From Narthecium ossifragum (Eukaryota > Streptophyta > Magnoliopsida > Dioscoreales > Nartheciaceae), in NCBI GenBank assembly GCA_963920575.1, contig OY986964.1:16557987-16621986 (forward strand): a DNA stretch of 64,000 nt. The letters run 5' to 3'. Below, one piece after another: positions 1 through 10,962 of the stretch. The first letter of the stretch is position 1; each line of letters begins with the position of its first letter. Position numbers and translations under genes: made by a program. The notes beneath the pieces were generated by a model. It ran no database searches. It was given only the letters and a program-made list of their open reading frames with translations, and had not been told where the DNA came from.

Positions 1-45
1 TGCGGTCTACAACGAGCCACAGGGATAGAGGGACAGGTCCTCACA
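1..45 (-). mobile_element. LTR 5' end (minus strand), truncated by the window edge
   Basis: Read on the minus strand this segment starts TGTGAGGACCTGTCCCTCT, the same first bases as every LTR of this family in the window (for example at 10963 and, on the minus strand, at 24678 and 38118). It ends exactly where RNase H coding sequence of element E1 resumes. It is therefore probably the inner edge of a solo LTR inserted in E1 pol. The rest lies to the left of the window, so the target duplication (would be GTGGA, 46-50) cannot be checked. Confidence 0.75.
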
Positions 46-509
46 GTGGAGCTGAGGATGAGGTTGACCAGTGCGTCGATGCTGATCGTCCCCGAGTGAG
101 GCGTTGGTTACAGTGTCTACAGCGATGCCAACGGTGAGGATTCGGAGTGTATCCTCATGCAGGAGGGACACGCAGTTGCCTATGGTTCTAGTCAGCTGAA
201 CAACCATGAGAGGAACTACCCGACTCACGACTTGGAGCTAGCAGCGGTGGTCTTCGCCCTGAAGACCTAGCAGCATTACCTTTATGGCGAGAAGTTCTCT
301 GTCTTCTCGGATCATAAGAGTTTGAGGCACGTTTTCACCCAACGTGACCTCAACCTGAGGCAGCGACGCTGGATGGAGCTACTGGAGGACTACGACTTCG
401 AGTTGCATTACCATCCTGGTAAGACAAACATCGTAGCAGACACGCTGAGCAGACAGATGAGAGACACCAGAGCAGCAGTTGCAAGGTTATTAGCACGACA
501 GTGGCAGGC
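46..509 (+). pseudogene. Ty3/gypsy RNase H domain, decayed pol of element E1
   Basis: The plus-strand translation gives the classic Ty3/gypsy RNase H order: a YSDANG block (near 108-125), [21 protein letters not shown] (near 178-240), [14 protein letters not shown] (near 295-335) and [17 protein letters not shown] (near 400-455). Stop codons occur, one of them where relatives have Trp (about 268, TAG), so this copy is dead. The reading frame stops at a solo LTR at 510 and the polyprotein continues at 2908. The integrase that follows, ending in a VKVLWRHRG chromodomain-like motif, places it with Tekay/Del-type chromoviruses. The lineage call is an inference from motifs. Confidence 0.85.
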
Positions 510-2902
510 TGTGAGGGCCCGTCCCTCTGACCTGACTCGACCGCATGGGTCGAGGGCCGTTTTTTGATTGGTTTCGTTCCGTGTCGGGTATGATCGGATG
601 ATCGTTTGGCAGCTTTGACCCCAGGGGCATTTTGGTAAATATGCTCCCTGGTGTTCAGTTTCACACCTGCGTTGCACATACTGTCTTGGATTGATGTATG
701 TGATTGATTAGAACCTTAAGGGTGCATTCGATCGGAAGATCGGAGCTCGATCGGGAAAGATCGAATTGGACGGCCGAGATCGGTTCTGATCTCTAAATAT
801 ACCCCGACTTTCTCTCTCTCTTTCTTTTCTTTCTTCTTCTCCTGTCTTTGTCTCTCTCTCTCTTTCTCTCTCCTATCGGCTGGGCTAGGGCTTGGAGGCG
901 CGAGCTTCGAGTAGCGGATCTTGGCGGTTAAACTTGGGAGACGCGTGGAGGAGCCGCCCTACTTGATCAAGTAGGTGTTTCTACCTCGATCTTGTGATCG
1001 GGTTCTCCTAGGATAGGTTTATTGTGTTTTCAATGTAGGAGTACTTGGTAGAATGTTGTGTAGCTTAATACATGGGTGTTATAGCATGTTTAGAGTAGTT
1101 CTACCTCTTGGTTTTCGTATTTTATTGGATGATTCCCGTATTATCGTCATTTTGTCGGTTTTCGGCCATTGAGACATAGATTTGAGATTTAACCATCAAA
1201 ATCGTGTTTTCCTCGTACCAGTAGCTTCCCCATCATTTATTACGCATGTCTGCAAAGTTTCATTGTTTTTCAACAAGATTTGATTATTCAAATGCAGGAA
1301 ATTGGATTTTCGACACTGTTCATAAGAACTGTGCACTAGGCCTCACGGTCGACCGTCAAGCATTGATACGCTTTTTCCAGACCTCACGGTTGACCGTCGC
1401 ATCGACCGTGAGGCTTTGTCTCATTTTGGGTCTCTCAGGGTCGATGTTGCGATCGACCGTGGGTACTTTCCCTTTTTCCACTTCACGTCACGGTCGACCG
1501 TCGGATTGACCGTCGCATCGACCGTGAGGCTCTGTCTCCCTTTTGGCTTCCCAAGGTCGATGTCCTGATCGACCGTGGCTCTTGTGTTTTTCCTCATTTT
1601 GGTCTCACGGTCGACCGTTGGATCGACCGTAGCATCGATCGTGAGCCCTTGAGTAGTGTTTTCTGGTATCCTTTGATTGGTTTTCATTCATGATAGATGT
1701 CCAATCATGCTAGGAAGCATGCATATTGTTATCACGGGGCTTTTAAGGGATTTCTATCGAGATTGAGAATTGAATCGTGTACTTTCCCTCTTTGGCGAAT
1801 TTACGGTTTTACTTACATTTAAATACTTGGTTGGATAATAGTTTTAATGCTCATTGGTTGCCTAACCGTTAGCCAGCTATGAGTGCTAGCTAACGTGATA
1901 TTGTAGAGCCTTAGCCCGTTGCCGGCGAGTGCCGAGGGCTATTGTATAACTGTTGAACCTATAATTGATATTGTGGCATATAGAGACATCTAAGGTAGAT
2001 GTTTGCATAGGTTCATGCACTGTATGCATTAGAGGCATATCAGGTTAGGCGGGCGATGGGTTGATCGCCGATCTGAGGCTCTCGGGTAGCTCGGATCTAG
2101 CCTTAGGACCGCGGCTGGGTAGTAAGGATTAGGGTGTGATTGTATAATTGGAATCTCATGTTATCGAGGATGTGTTATAGTTGGCTATGATCTTGCTTTG
2201 AGGTTTAGAGGTCGTGTTGTCTTCCCATGGCTAAGTGCTAAGGATGGGTGTCGATGTGTTCCCAACGTGGGTCCCGAAGGCATGGGAATCCTGCTTGGGT
2301 AAGGGTGATCCTACATGTTACTGTTCCGTAGCCTCCTAGTAATTTGTTCAGGAGAGAGGTTTCATGGCGGGAGCCCTTGGGATATCGATAGGGGTTGTGG
2401 GACCCCGTGACATTCCTTAGACTTGAGCGGGGAGACATCACTGTTGTTGTTTTCCTCCCTTCAGTGTGCCGTAGAGTAGAACCCTACTGAGCTTATCGCT
2501 CACTCCTATCCGGGCTGCGTTTGTATGTGCACGCGCCAGTTCTTTCTCAGTAGAGCTGGCGGGATCAGCTTTTGGCGGCGCGACTACTTCCAGAGGCGTT
2601 TGAGGTCGCTGCAGGACGACTGTTGTACTTTTGATAGTTTTGTATATTATAAACATCTTTCGAGGATTTTTGGATTATATGTATAATATCTTTCCCTTGG
2701 AGGAGTTTGATAAGAAATTGTATCAGATGTTTAAACAGTACAACTTGATGTTTCTATAAATTGAATTACAGCTTATCTCTGGAAGTTAAATTGTTAAAGT
2801 TTATCTCTGTTTTCCACAAATGTATCACGCCAATTGGATGTGAATAGTGATAGGAACCCTCACGCCTCATCCTGGATGGGTTTTCTGGGTCGGGGTGTGA
2901 CA
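510..2902 (+). mobile_element. Solo LTR, family A, with perfect target duplication
   Basis: This is a 2.39-kb LTR starting TGTGAGGGCCCGTCC and ending CGGGGTGTGACA, with canonical TG/CA ends. The five bases before it (505-509) and after it (2903-2907) are both CAGGC, and the E1 coding sequence continues directly on the far side, so it is a clean solo LTR left after LTR-LTR recombination. A TATA-like stretch (ctctaaatatacc, about 792-804) is followed by a CT-rich leader. An array of GTCGACCGT palindromes lies at about 1343-1650. Relatives are at 5170-9939, 13005-17660 and 48466-50645. Confidence 0.93.
1343..1650 (+). repeat. GTCGACCGT palindromic array in the family A LTR
   Basis: About four modules, each made of up to three copies of a (G)GTCGACCGT/GATCGACCGT core, lie about 100 bp apart. 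Between them are single cores introduced by GGGTCGATGT. The modules start CTCACGG and end CCGTGAGGC, so each is itself an imperfect inverted repeat. The same arrangement recurs in the E2 5' LTR (about 6000-6330) and in the LTR in the PYG7 intron (about 49090-49310). Confidence 0.85.
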
Positions 2903-2907
2903 CAGGC

Positions 2908-4438
2908 ATTGGAGACAGCGGGGCAATTGGGGCTCGAGTTTGAGAATCAGGGATCCAACAACTTCCTCTACACAGTGCAGAGTATGCTAGCAATTCTAGC
3001 CAAAGTGATAGAGGCGCAGCGCAGTGGTGCAGAGCTCGAGAAGTTGCGCACATCGGCAGGCACGGAGGGTGCAAACGGGGACTGGACAGTATCGTCAGAC
3101 GGAGGGCTATGATTCAGAGGCAGAGTAGCGGTTCTGGCAAATCCAGTTCTACGAGACGACGTCCTACGAGAGTTCCATCATTCTCGTTTTGCAGTTCATC
3201 CCCGGGGCACCAAGATGTACCAGGAGCTGCGACGACAGTTCTAGTGGTGCGGGATGAAGAGGGTAGTGACGGAGTTCGTATCGCGCTGCATTACCTGTCA
3301 GAAGGTCATGGCAGAGCACCAACGAACTCCAGGGTTACTTCATCTCTTCCACTGGTTGAGTAGAAGTGGGAGCACATCACGATGGACTTCGTGACCGGGC
3401 TACAGAGATATCCTAGGAGGAATGATGTGATTTGGGTCATCATTGATCGATTGACCAAATCGGCGGACTTCCTGCCTATGCGGACGACAGACTCGACAGA
3501 CAGGTTGAGCTGTTTGTAAGTCAGAGAGGTGGTCAGACTACACGGAGTTCCAGTGTCTATAGTATCAGACCGTGACCCCAGGTTCACTCGCAGGTTATAG
3601 CGAGGCTTCTAGGAGGCAATTGGCACACTCCTGACTTTCAGTACGGCTTTTCATCCGCAGACAGACGGGCAGAGTTAGAGCAGACGATCCAGATCTTAGA
3701 GGATATGCTGAGAGCATGTGTCCTCGATGCAAGAGGCCGCTGGGAGGAGCACGTTCCCTTGGTGGAGTTCGCCTACAACAACAGCTACCAGTCCAGTCTT
3801 GGAGTGGTCCCTTTCGAGGCGTTGTACGGTAGGCCGTATCGTTCCCCAGTGTGCTGAACAGAGGTTGGAGAGGCACCACTCACCGATCCAGACATCGTCT
3901 GGCGGTCATCAGAGAGACTAGTGCAGATCAGGCAGAGATTCTGACGGCTCAGAGCCAGCAGAAGAGTTATGCAGATTAGAGGTGAAAACCGTTGGAGTTT
4001 GCAGTCGGTGACAGAGTGTTCTTGCGAGCATCGCCGTACAGAGGGTCCATCAGGTTTGGCAGGGGTGGCAAGTTGGCGCCGAGGTTGGTCAGGCCGTTCG
4101 AGATCCTAGAGAGGATTGGCTAGGTAGCTTACCGCCTAGATCTTCTTCAGCACATGTCAGATGTGCATCCGACTTTCCATGTGTCGATGCTGAGGAAGTA
4201 TCACCCGGGCCCATCTCATGTCATCAGGGTGGATGACATCGAGTTTAAGGCGGACGCGATGTTTGTTGAGCGGCCAGTTCGGATACTTGACCGGAGGGAT
4301 CATGTCTTGCGGGGCAAGACGATTCCCTTAGTCAAGGTACTGTGGAGGCACAGAGGCACCTGGGAGCGCGAGGCGCGCATGCGACAGGAGTTTCCGCACT
4401 TGTTTCCTTCTCGAGGTAGCTTTTGTCTTGTCTTCTAA
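2908..4438 (+). pseudogene. Ty3/gypsy integrase and chromodomain-like C terminus of E1 (decayed)
   Basis: This is the continuation of the pol at 46-509. In order it shows a pre-integrase segment ending WTVSSDGGL (about 3086-3112), a KWEHITMDFVTGL-type integrase block (3361-3410), VIIDRLTKSADFLPM (3433-3480), SDRDPRFT-type sequence (3565-3585), TAFHPQTDGQ (3645-3670), EFAYNNSYQSSLGV (3770-3810) and SDVHPTFHVSMLRKYH (4157-4205). It ends in IPLVKVLWRHRG (4323-4358). Frameshifts and stops are frequent (for example TAG at 3361 where relatives have Trp). Compared with the E3 copy near 19600, three codons are missing after RHRGT. It ends at a stop at 4436-4438, about 75 bp before its 3' LTR. Confidence 0.88.
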
Positions 4439-4794
4439 TGTAAATTCTTTTTCTGTTTTCGAGCCCTACCTTTATCGAATCTTGGGACGAGATTTCTTTT
4501 ATGGATATTAGGATGTGAGGACCTGCCCCTCTACTCCTAGGTCGACCGGCTGGGTCGGGCCCGTGGCTCATTTGCTTGTTTCGCGTCGAGCGCGCGATCT
4601 GATGGATCGCATTGTTCTTGGACTGCAAGGGTAATTTGGTAAATTATACATTGTCGGTTTGTTTCACACCCGCGTGTGCACACACTGATCATGTTTATGA
4701 TAATGTATGTTTAGAACGGTTAGGTGGACCTGGGATCGAAAGATCCGGGCTTGGGCTTCTGTTCTAGCCCAAGTCTTGCTTTCTGCACCTAGAT

Positions 4795-4935
4795 GATCGA
4801 TCATTCCTTACTAGAAGTATCGGTCATTTAGTGATGATCGATCATCCCTCGTTAGAAGGATCGATCATTTGGCGCTGGAAGCTGTGATCGTCATAAAGGA
4901 TCGATCATTTCTATTGAATGATCGATCATTCATAA
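4795..4935 (+). repeat. TGATCGATCA palindrome array upstream of the LTR TATA box
   Basis: There are five GATCGATC cores plus one decayed copy (TCGGTCAT, about 4830). Most are flanked as ATGATCGATCAT and separated by 15-45 bp. A second array with the same flanks lies downstream of the TATA box at about 17800-18055. Confidence 0.85.
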
Positions 4936-4950
4936 GTCAGTTCGTCTATC

Positions 4951-4957
4951 TATAAAA
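4951..4957 (+). promoter_or_regulatory. LTR TATA box (E1 3' LTR)
   Basis: TATAAAA after CGTCTATC, 440 bp into the LTR and about 15 bp before a CT-rich leader. This is the usual U3 promoter position. Transcription from it was not tested. Confidence 0.55.
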
Positions 4958-7746
4958 CAAACGCGACCTTCTTCTTTCAATCCTTTCAAAATTCTCCACC
5001 CCTGAGCTCAGAGCTGGCTGGATTTGGAAGAGATTGAGGGCGATCGTCGGATTGATAGCTAGGATTGAAGCTGTGGTAGTCTAGGCAGGGATTCTACCTA
5101 CTTTCTTTCTGCTTTCGTGAGGTTTTGAGCTTGGTTGTGTTTGGTTTGAGTTAATCTTACTGCATGTTCTGTGAGGAACCGTACCTCCAACCCGGTCCGA
5201 CCATGTTAGGTCGAGGGTCTGGGTTTGTGGTTTGGCTCGGTTGGCCTTGGGATGCGATCGGTTGAGCGCATCGCTGTTTTTGACCCCAGTGGCATTTTGG
5301 TAAATATGCTCCCTGGCGGTCAGTTTCACACCCGCGTTGCACACACTGCCTTTGATTGGTGTATGTGTTTGATTAGAACCTTAAGGGCGCTTCCGATCGG
5401 AAGATCAGAGCTCGATTGGGAGAGATCGAATCGGACGGCTGTGATCGATTCCAGCTCTCTATTTAAACCCTTCTTTTCTCTCTCTTTCCCTGGCTTTTCT
5501 TCTTCTCCTGTCGTTCTCTCTTCCTCTCTCCAACCGGCTGTGCTAGGGCTTCGGATCGCGATCTTCGAGGAGCGGATCTTGGCGATCGGAGTTGGGGGAT
5601 GCGTGGAGGAGATGCCCTGCATGTTCAAGTAGGTGTTTCTACCTCGATCTTGTGATTGGGTTCTCCTAGGATAGGTTTATTGTATTTTCGCTGTAGGAAT
5701 ACATGTTAGAATGTTATGTAGCTTGTAGCACTTGTGGTGTGGCTTGATTCAAGTATTCCTACCTTGCGATTTCTGTATTTTAATGACTTATGTCCGTATT
5801 ATCGTTGTTTTGTCGGCTTTCGACCGTTTTGACCTAGATAGGAGATTTAACCATCAAAATCGTGTTTTCTTCGCACTATTGGCTTCCCCATCATTGATTA
5901 TGTATGCCTGCAAAGTTTCATCGTTTTCCAACAAGATTTGATAGTTCAAATCCAAGAAATTGGATTTCGAGCACTGTTCTGATGAACTGTGCATTTGGCT
6001 CGACGGTCGATCGACGGATCGACCGTCAAGCGTTGATACGCTTCTTTTGAGCCTGACGGTCGACCGTCGGATCGACCGTCGCATCGTCCGTCAGGCTCTG
6101 TCGCGTTTTGGGTCTCTCAGGGTCGATGCACCGATCGACCGCGGGCTCCCTTCCTTTTTCCATTCCGCCTCACGGTCGACCGTCGGATCGACCGTCGCAT
6201 CGTCCGTGAGGCTCTGTATCGTTTTGGGCTTCCCAGGGTCGATGTACCGATCGACCGTGGCCCTTATGCTTTTCCCTCATTTGACCCCACGGTCGACCGT
6301 CGGATCGACCGTCGCATCCACCGTGGGCCACTGAGCTGTGTATTCTGGTTTTCTTTGTTGGTTTTCATTCATGATAGATATCCAATCTTGTTAGGAAGCA
6401 TACACGATGTTTTCATGAGATTTCTATCGAGATTTGGAATTGAATCGGGTGTTTAACCTCTTTGCCAAATTTACGGTTTTTACTCGTATTTAAATACTTG
6501 GTTGGTTAGTAGTTTAAATGCTTATTACTTTCCTTGCCATTAGCTAACTATGAGTGTTAGCTAAAGAGGTCTTGTGGAACCTTAGCCTGATGCCGGCGTG
6601 TGCCGAGGGCTATTGTATAACTGTTGGCCAGTTACCTGCGGGGTAACTGTGGAACCTTAGTCTGTCGGGTGCAAGAGAGCACTGAAGACTATTGTATATC
6701 TGTGTTTACCGTTTGGCTAATCATTGTTTGGTTAGTATAGATTATCTGTATTTGAGGCCCTTGCTATGCTCATCCCTTTGGCTAGCTGTAGGCTATGCCT
6801 AGCACTGTATGATTACTGCCATATTGTTGCATGCCTATATCTCATTATCTGTGCCTGAGCATTGCATGCATCTTGTTTGCATTAGAAGCATATCAGGTTA
6901 GGCGGGCGATGGGTTGATCGCCAATCCGAGGCTCTCGAGTAGCTCGGATCTAGCCTTAGGACCGCGGCTGGATAGTCAGGATTAGGGCGTGATTGTTTAA
7001 TCAGAATCTCCTGTTATCGAGGATGTGTTATAGTTGACTCTGATCAATGTTTTGAGGTTTAGAGGTCGTGTTGTCTTCCCAAGGCTAAGTGCTAAGGATG
7101 GTTGTCGATGCATTCCTGACGTGGTTCCCCAAGGCATGGTATTCCTGCTTGGGTAAGGGTGATCCTGCATGTTACTGTTCCTTGGCCTCCTGATAACATG
7201 TTCAGAAGAGAGGTTTCCTGACAGGAGCCCTTGGGACATCGATCGGGTTATGGGACCCGTGGCATCCGTTAGACTTGAGCGGGGAGACAACATTGTTGTT
7301 GTTTTCCTCCTTTCAGTGTGCCGTAGAGTAAAACCATACTGAGCTTATCGCTCACTCCTACCCGCCCTGCATTTGCAAGTGCAGACGCCAGTTCTTCAGC
7401 GGTGGAGCCGGCGAGATCAGCTTTCGGAGGCGCGACTACAACCAGAGGTGTTTGAGGTTGCTGGAGGACGACTGTTGTACTTTTGATAGTTTTGTATATT
7501 ATAAACATCTTTCGAGGACTTTTGGGATTATTGTATAATATATTTTCCCTTGGATGAGTTTGATAAGAATTGTAATCAGATGTTTAAATAGTACAACTTG
7601 ATGTATTTATAAATTGGATTACTGTTTCACCTATGGAATATAAATTGTTTAAATTTATCCGTCTTTTCCGCATTGTATCGCGCCAGTTGGAGATGAATAG
7701 TGATAGGATCCCTCACGCCCCGCCCTGGGTGGGTTTTCTTGATCGG

Positions 7747-9925
7747 TGTTGCGCCCCGACCCGCAGAGCGCGCACCCGGGCCGGGGACGCGAGGGGGGAA
7801 CAAACCTACAACCACTAGCCTCAACTGGCGAAAACAGTTGAGACTAAGGCCCAGCTGGCGGAAACAGTTGGACAGCACAGAGAAAGGGCGGAAGCAAGCT
7901 AAACGACAACATCTATTAACATTTATTACAAAACAGTAATAAAAGAGTTAACAGGGTTCTAGCACAACAAGATACAAGGGATCAACAGTCCCCAAAAAGA
8001 AGCTACACCACCCACCGGGGTCTCCGCAAACGCACAAACGAACCCATCCTGACCCTTAGACATGGTCAGGATCCGGCACGCTGCCACGAGACGACCGAGG
8101 GGGTAACACCGGAACAGAGCGGCCACCTGCACCTGCAACAAAACACAGTCCAGATAGACATGAGCAACAGCTCAGCAGGGTCCTACTCTACCACTCTTGC
8201 TAAGAAGGCAAAACCCAAACGAACCAACCCTGAGGCCAAGTACCGAGGCTTGCCAAGGATCCCATAAATCCCGTCAATAACCCGAAGGGTTCCTGTCCTA
8301 GGTGCGTATCTCCGATAACGCCACTATTCAGGGGTGGGCAACTCCGACATTCCCTGACGCAGGGTGGATACGACACAACCAGTAGGACCCCCTTCCCCAA
8401 GCGGGATCTCCGCACTTGGCGGAACAACCGAGATTAAGACTACCATCACTCGGTACTCTAAGCAGCAGAGTCAACACCGACCCAACCTACCCTAGCATGC
8501 CTAATGCACAGGAAAACAGGGCAGGATTAAGTATGATAAAGCTGTAAACAAACAACACAGCAAAGGCACACCTTCGGCCCATTTATACAAAACACTCCCG
8601 AGGGTCATGACTCCCTCGGTTCACCACAAAGCGGTAAGGGCATACCGTCAGCCCATTTATTCTACACACCCGAGAGGCATCACCCTCTCGGTTCAACCAC
8701 AAAGCGATAAACATTCATGCATGATCCATAACAGGACAAACCCCAAGGGTAAAATCGTAAAAACCACTTACATGCGAAGCCCCGCGGGCAAAACCTCAGA
8801 AAAACCCTCTCTGCTACTGAAGGATCGATCCTCACCAAGGAAAGGATCGATCATCCAAGCAACAGTGAGCTTCCCTCGCTGCCGAGACAAAGAAGATCGA
8901 TCATTCCTCCCAGGAAGATCGATCTTTTTGGTGACAGAGGGCACCCTTCCAGTCGCACCAAGGAAGATCGATCCTTCCTCCCAAGAAGATCGATCATTCT
9001 CGGGACGAAGGGTAACCATGCTTACCCAGGCCCCATGATCGATCTCCTCCCATAAGAAGATCGATCATGTGCTGGGCGCAGCAAGCCAACACCAGAGGAC
9101 CGATCCTTCCTACCAGGAGGATCGATCACCCAAAAGGGTTCCGGCGTGCTTCCGGCCGGAGAACCGCCGGAAAACACAACCAAACCTCACCAAACTTGGT
9201 GGGTTGGTAGATCTGAGCATCACGAAGCTACTCAAGGCTTCAAAACCGAAAACCAACAACTCCACGAGGAGATTAATCAAGAAAACAAAACCGGATTTAA
9301 ACCCTCAAAGCTAGCCGGTGATTGGAGTGGGATCCCTACCTCCTCAGAGCATCTTCGATCCACGAAGCCTAGCTAAAGATCTTCCTCGCGCCGTCACAGT
9401 TCCAACGAGCCTTCAAGCTCCAAGAACGGTGGCCGGAGGAGGGAGAACGGAGGAGGGAAAGGGGCGGCCTGAACAGGGGAAGAAACAGAGTTCTCGCGGG
9501 GAAGAAGAAGAAGAGAGGAAGAAAGGAAGGGGGAAAGGGGCGGGTAAGGCCGGGGGAAAGCCGGCGAAGGCGGGGAAAAGCTGGGGGAGGGGAGGGAAAG
9601 TCTTCCCTCCCCTGACAGGGGAAGCGACGGCCACCGCGGTGGCCGTCCTTCGAAAGCCACCGACAGAGACTTCCAGGCACAGGCAGGATCGATCCTCCAC
9701 GACCAAAGGATCGATCCTCCCTGCCCAGAATTGCAAACTTGGGCTGGAAAACGGGCCCAAGCCCAGAACTCCCAAACTAGGTCCCACCTAACCTTTCTAA
9801 CAAACACAACCATCAAGCAAGGCCTGTGTGTGCACACCCAGTGTGAAACGACCGCCAAGGCGCAATTTCCCAAATTGCCCTTGGGGCCACAACAAGCCGA
9901 AGGGATGGAGGGATGGGTCCTCACA
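7747..9925 (-). mobile_element. Solo LTR, family B, minus strand, nested in the E2 5' LTR
   Basis: On the minus strand it starts TGTGAGGACCCATCCCTCC (9925) and ends GTCGGGGCGCAACA (7747), 2.18 kb long. Flanks are ATCGG (7742-7746) and GTCGG (9926-9930), a 5-bp duplication with one mismatch. The end block with repeated GGCGGAAACAG is shared with the plus-strand copy at 13375-15743. Two GATCGATC arrays are present at about 8820-9130 and 9680-9720. Confidence 0.9.
8820..9130 (-). repeat. GGATCGATCCT palindrome array (family B LTR)
   Basis: About ten GATCGATC or near-identical cores, usually as inverted pairs around 8-16 bp (for example AAGATCGATC then GATCGATCTT). The flanking bases mirror each other, so each pair could fold as a hairpin. 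Confidence 0.8.
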
Positions 9926-9942
9926 GTCGGGGTGTGACAACT

Positions 9943-9954
9943 TGGTATCAGAGC
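9943..9954 (+). other. Primer-binding site of E2 (initiator tRNA-Met type)
   Basis: TGGTATCAGAGC lies 3 bp after the end of the 5' LTR (9939). This matches the 3' end of plant initiator methionine tRNA, the usual primer of Ty3/gypsy and copia elements. It fixes the LTR/internal boundary and the plus orientation of E2. Confidence 0.92.
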
Positions 9955-10962
9955 AGGTTGTACGTCCCAGGGATAGGATTAGGCTTGCGGTTAAGGTTTT
10001 GAGTGTGGAATGGGATAGTTCTAGGTTTAGAACATCCTTACATGTCTGTTTGTGATCGTGTGCGATGTGTTTGTTTATCTTTTTGCTGTCGTGTTTTGTT
10101 GCTTTCCGACAGCGCCATGACGTTGCCATGACGTCTTTGGGGGAGATGTGCATGCACATCGGTGTTGTCCGTTCCCTCGCCTGACAGCGTCTCCCCCCGT
10201 GCTGGAGACGAGCGAGTAGGGATTGGACGTGTGTTGCCTCTGTGCTCTTGGAATCCCAAGAGGTGGACCCGTTGTGGTCCAGAGGCGATGTTGGAGATCC
10301 TTCGACAGTAGAGGACTGATTGAAGGAGGTGACCCGAATCCAGGATGTTTTGGACATCCTGGAGGATCGCTTGCTTGGGAAGCCGTTGTTTTCTTGCCTC
10401 CCAGGAAGCGATGCATAGTGGCGCTTGTCAGGGCCACTAGCGACACTGTTGGTTGTGTGTTGAGAACAGTTCGCGTACTGTTCTCTGGCACCTACCCTTG
10501 GAGGTGGATGGTGCGCTAGCTACCGAGACAGGTGACTTGAGGGTTGACACCGGGCAGTTGGCCGGTGGTCGTGGTGAGTTTCGGGGCTGTCGTTCCTGAT
10601 TCCAGGGAACGGCCGGGTAGCCGTTGGCAGAGGCAATGGTTTCAGCATCAGCGACAGCCGTGGCAGCAGCAGCGTCATGCCGGTTCTTTGAGAGGTAGCC
10701 TGGACCGCCATACTGAGAGGTATTCCACTGAGTGCTCGAGTGTTAGCCGCCGGGTGTCTTTCCGCCGACGGTGCTGGTTTCGAGGGGCGCTGGGCGCTTA
10801 CCGCAGAGCAGTCGGGCGTGGCACACGGCGTGGGGCAGAGCAGTGGGTTGATACCTCAGTTGGGGCAGGTACCTGGGGCAGATGCAGGAATTCAGATTCC
10901 AGATAGAGGCTTGCTGGAGACGAGGTGGCGACCAGTCCAGCCAGCGGTTCGTGCACTCCAGA

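Larger units (their letters stand above)
4514..5169 (+). mobile_element. 3' LTR of element E1, first part (family C)
   Basis: The LTR starts TGTGAGGACCTGCCCCTCTA about 75 bp after the E1 pol stop, as expected for a 3' LTR. It holds an upstream array of TGATCGATCA palindromes (about 4795-4935) and a TATA box at 4951. At 5169 it is cut by element E2. The five bases TGTTC (5165-5169) reappear at 17661-17665, where the same LTR resumes and runs to 19352. The rejoined LTR is about 2.34 kb. Confidence 0.9.
5170..9939 (+). mobile_element. 5' LTR of E2 (family A), split by a reverse-oriented solo LTR
   Basis: Segment 5170-7746 plus 9931-9939 is about 2.59 kb. It aligns by eye with the solo LTR at 510-2902 throughout: the same start, the CT-rich leader after tatttaaaccc (5460), the GTCGACCGT array (6000-6330), and a terminal block with GTTTTGTATATTATAAACATC and GGGTGGGTTTTCT. 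The last bases, GGTGTGACA, were pushed to 9931-9939 by the nested LTR. Confidence 0.88.

Noticed and set aside
9318..9924. Overlapping open frames on both strands in the 9.3-9.9 kb region, and equivalents near 11.1-11.5, 13.5-13.9, 24.0-24.4 and 37.5-37.9 kb
   Set aside because: They lie in the CT-rich leader of LTRs, are open on several frames at once through low complexity, and lack starts or domains. They are reported as a possible conserved leader, not as genes.
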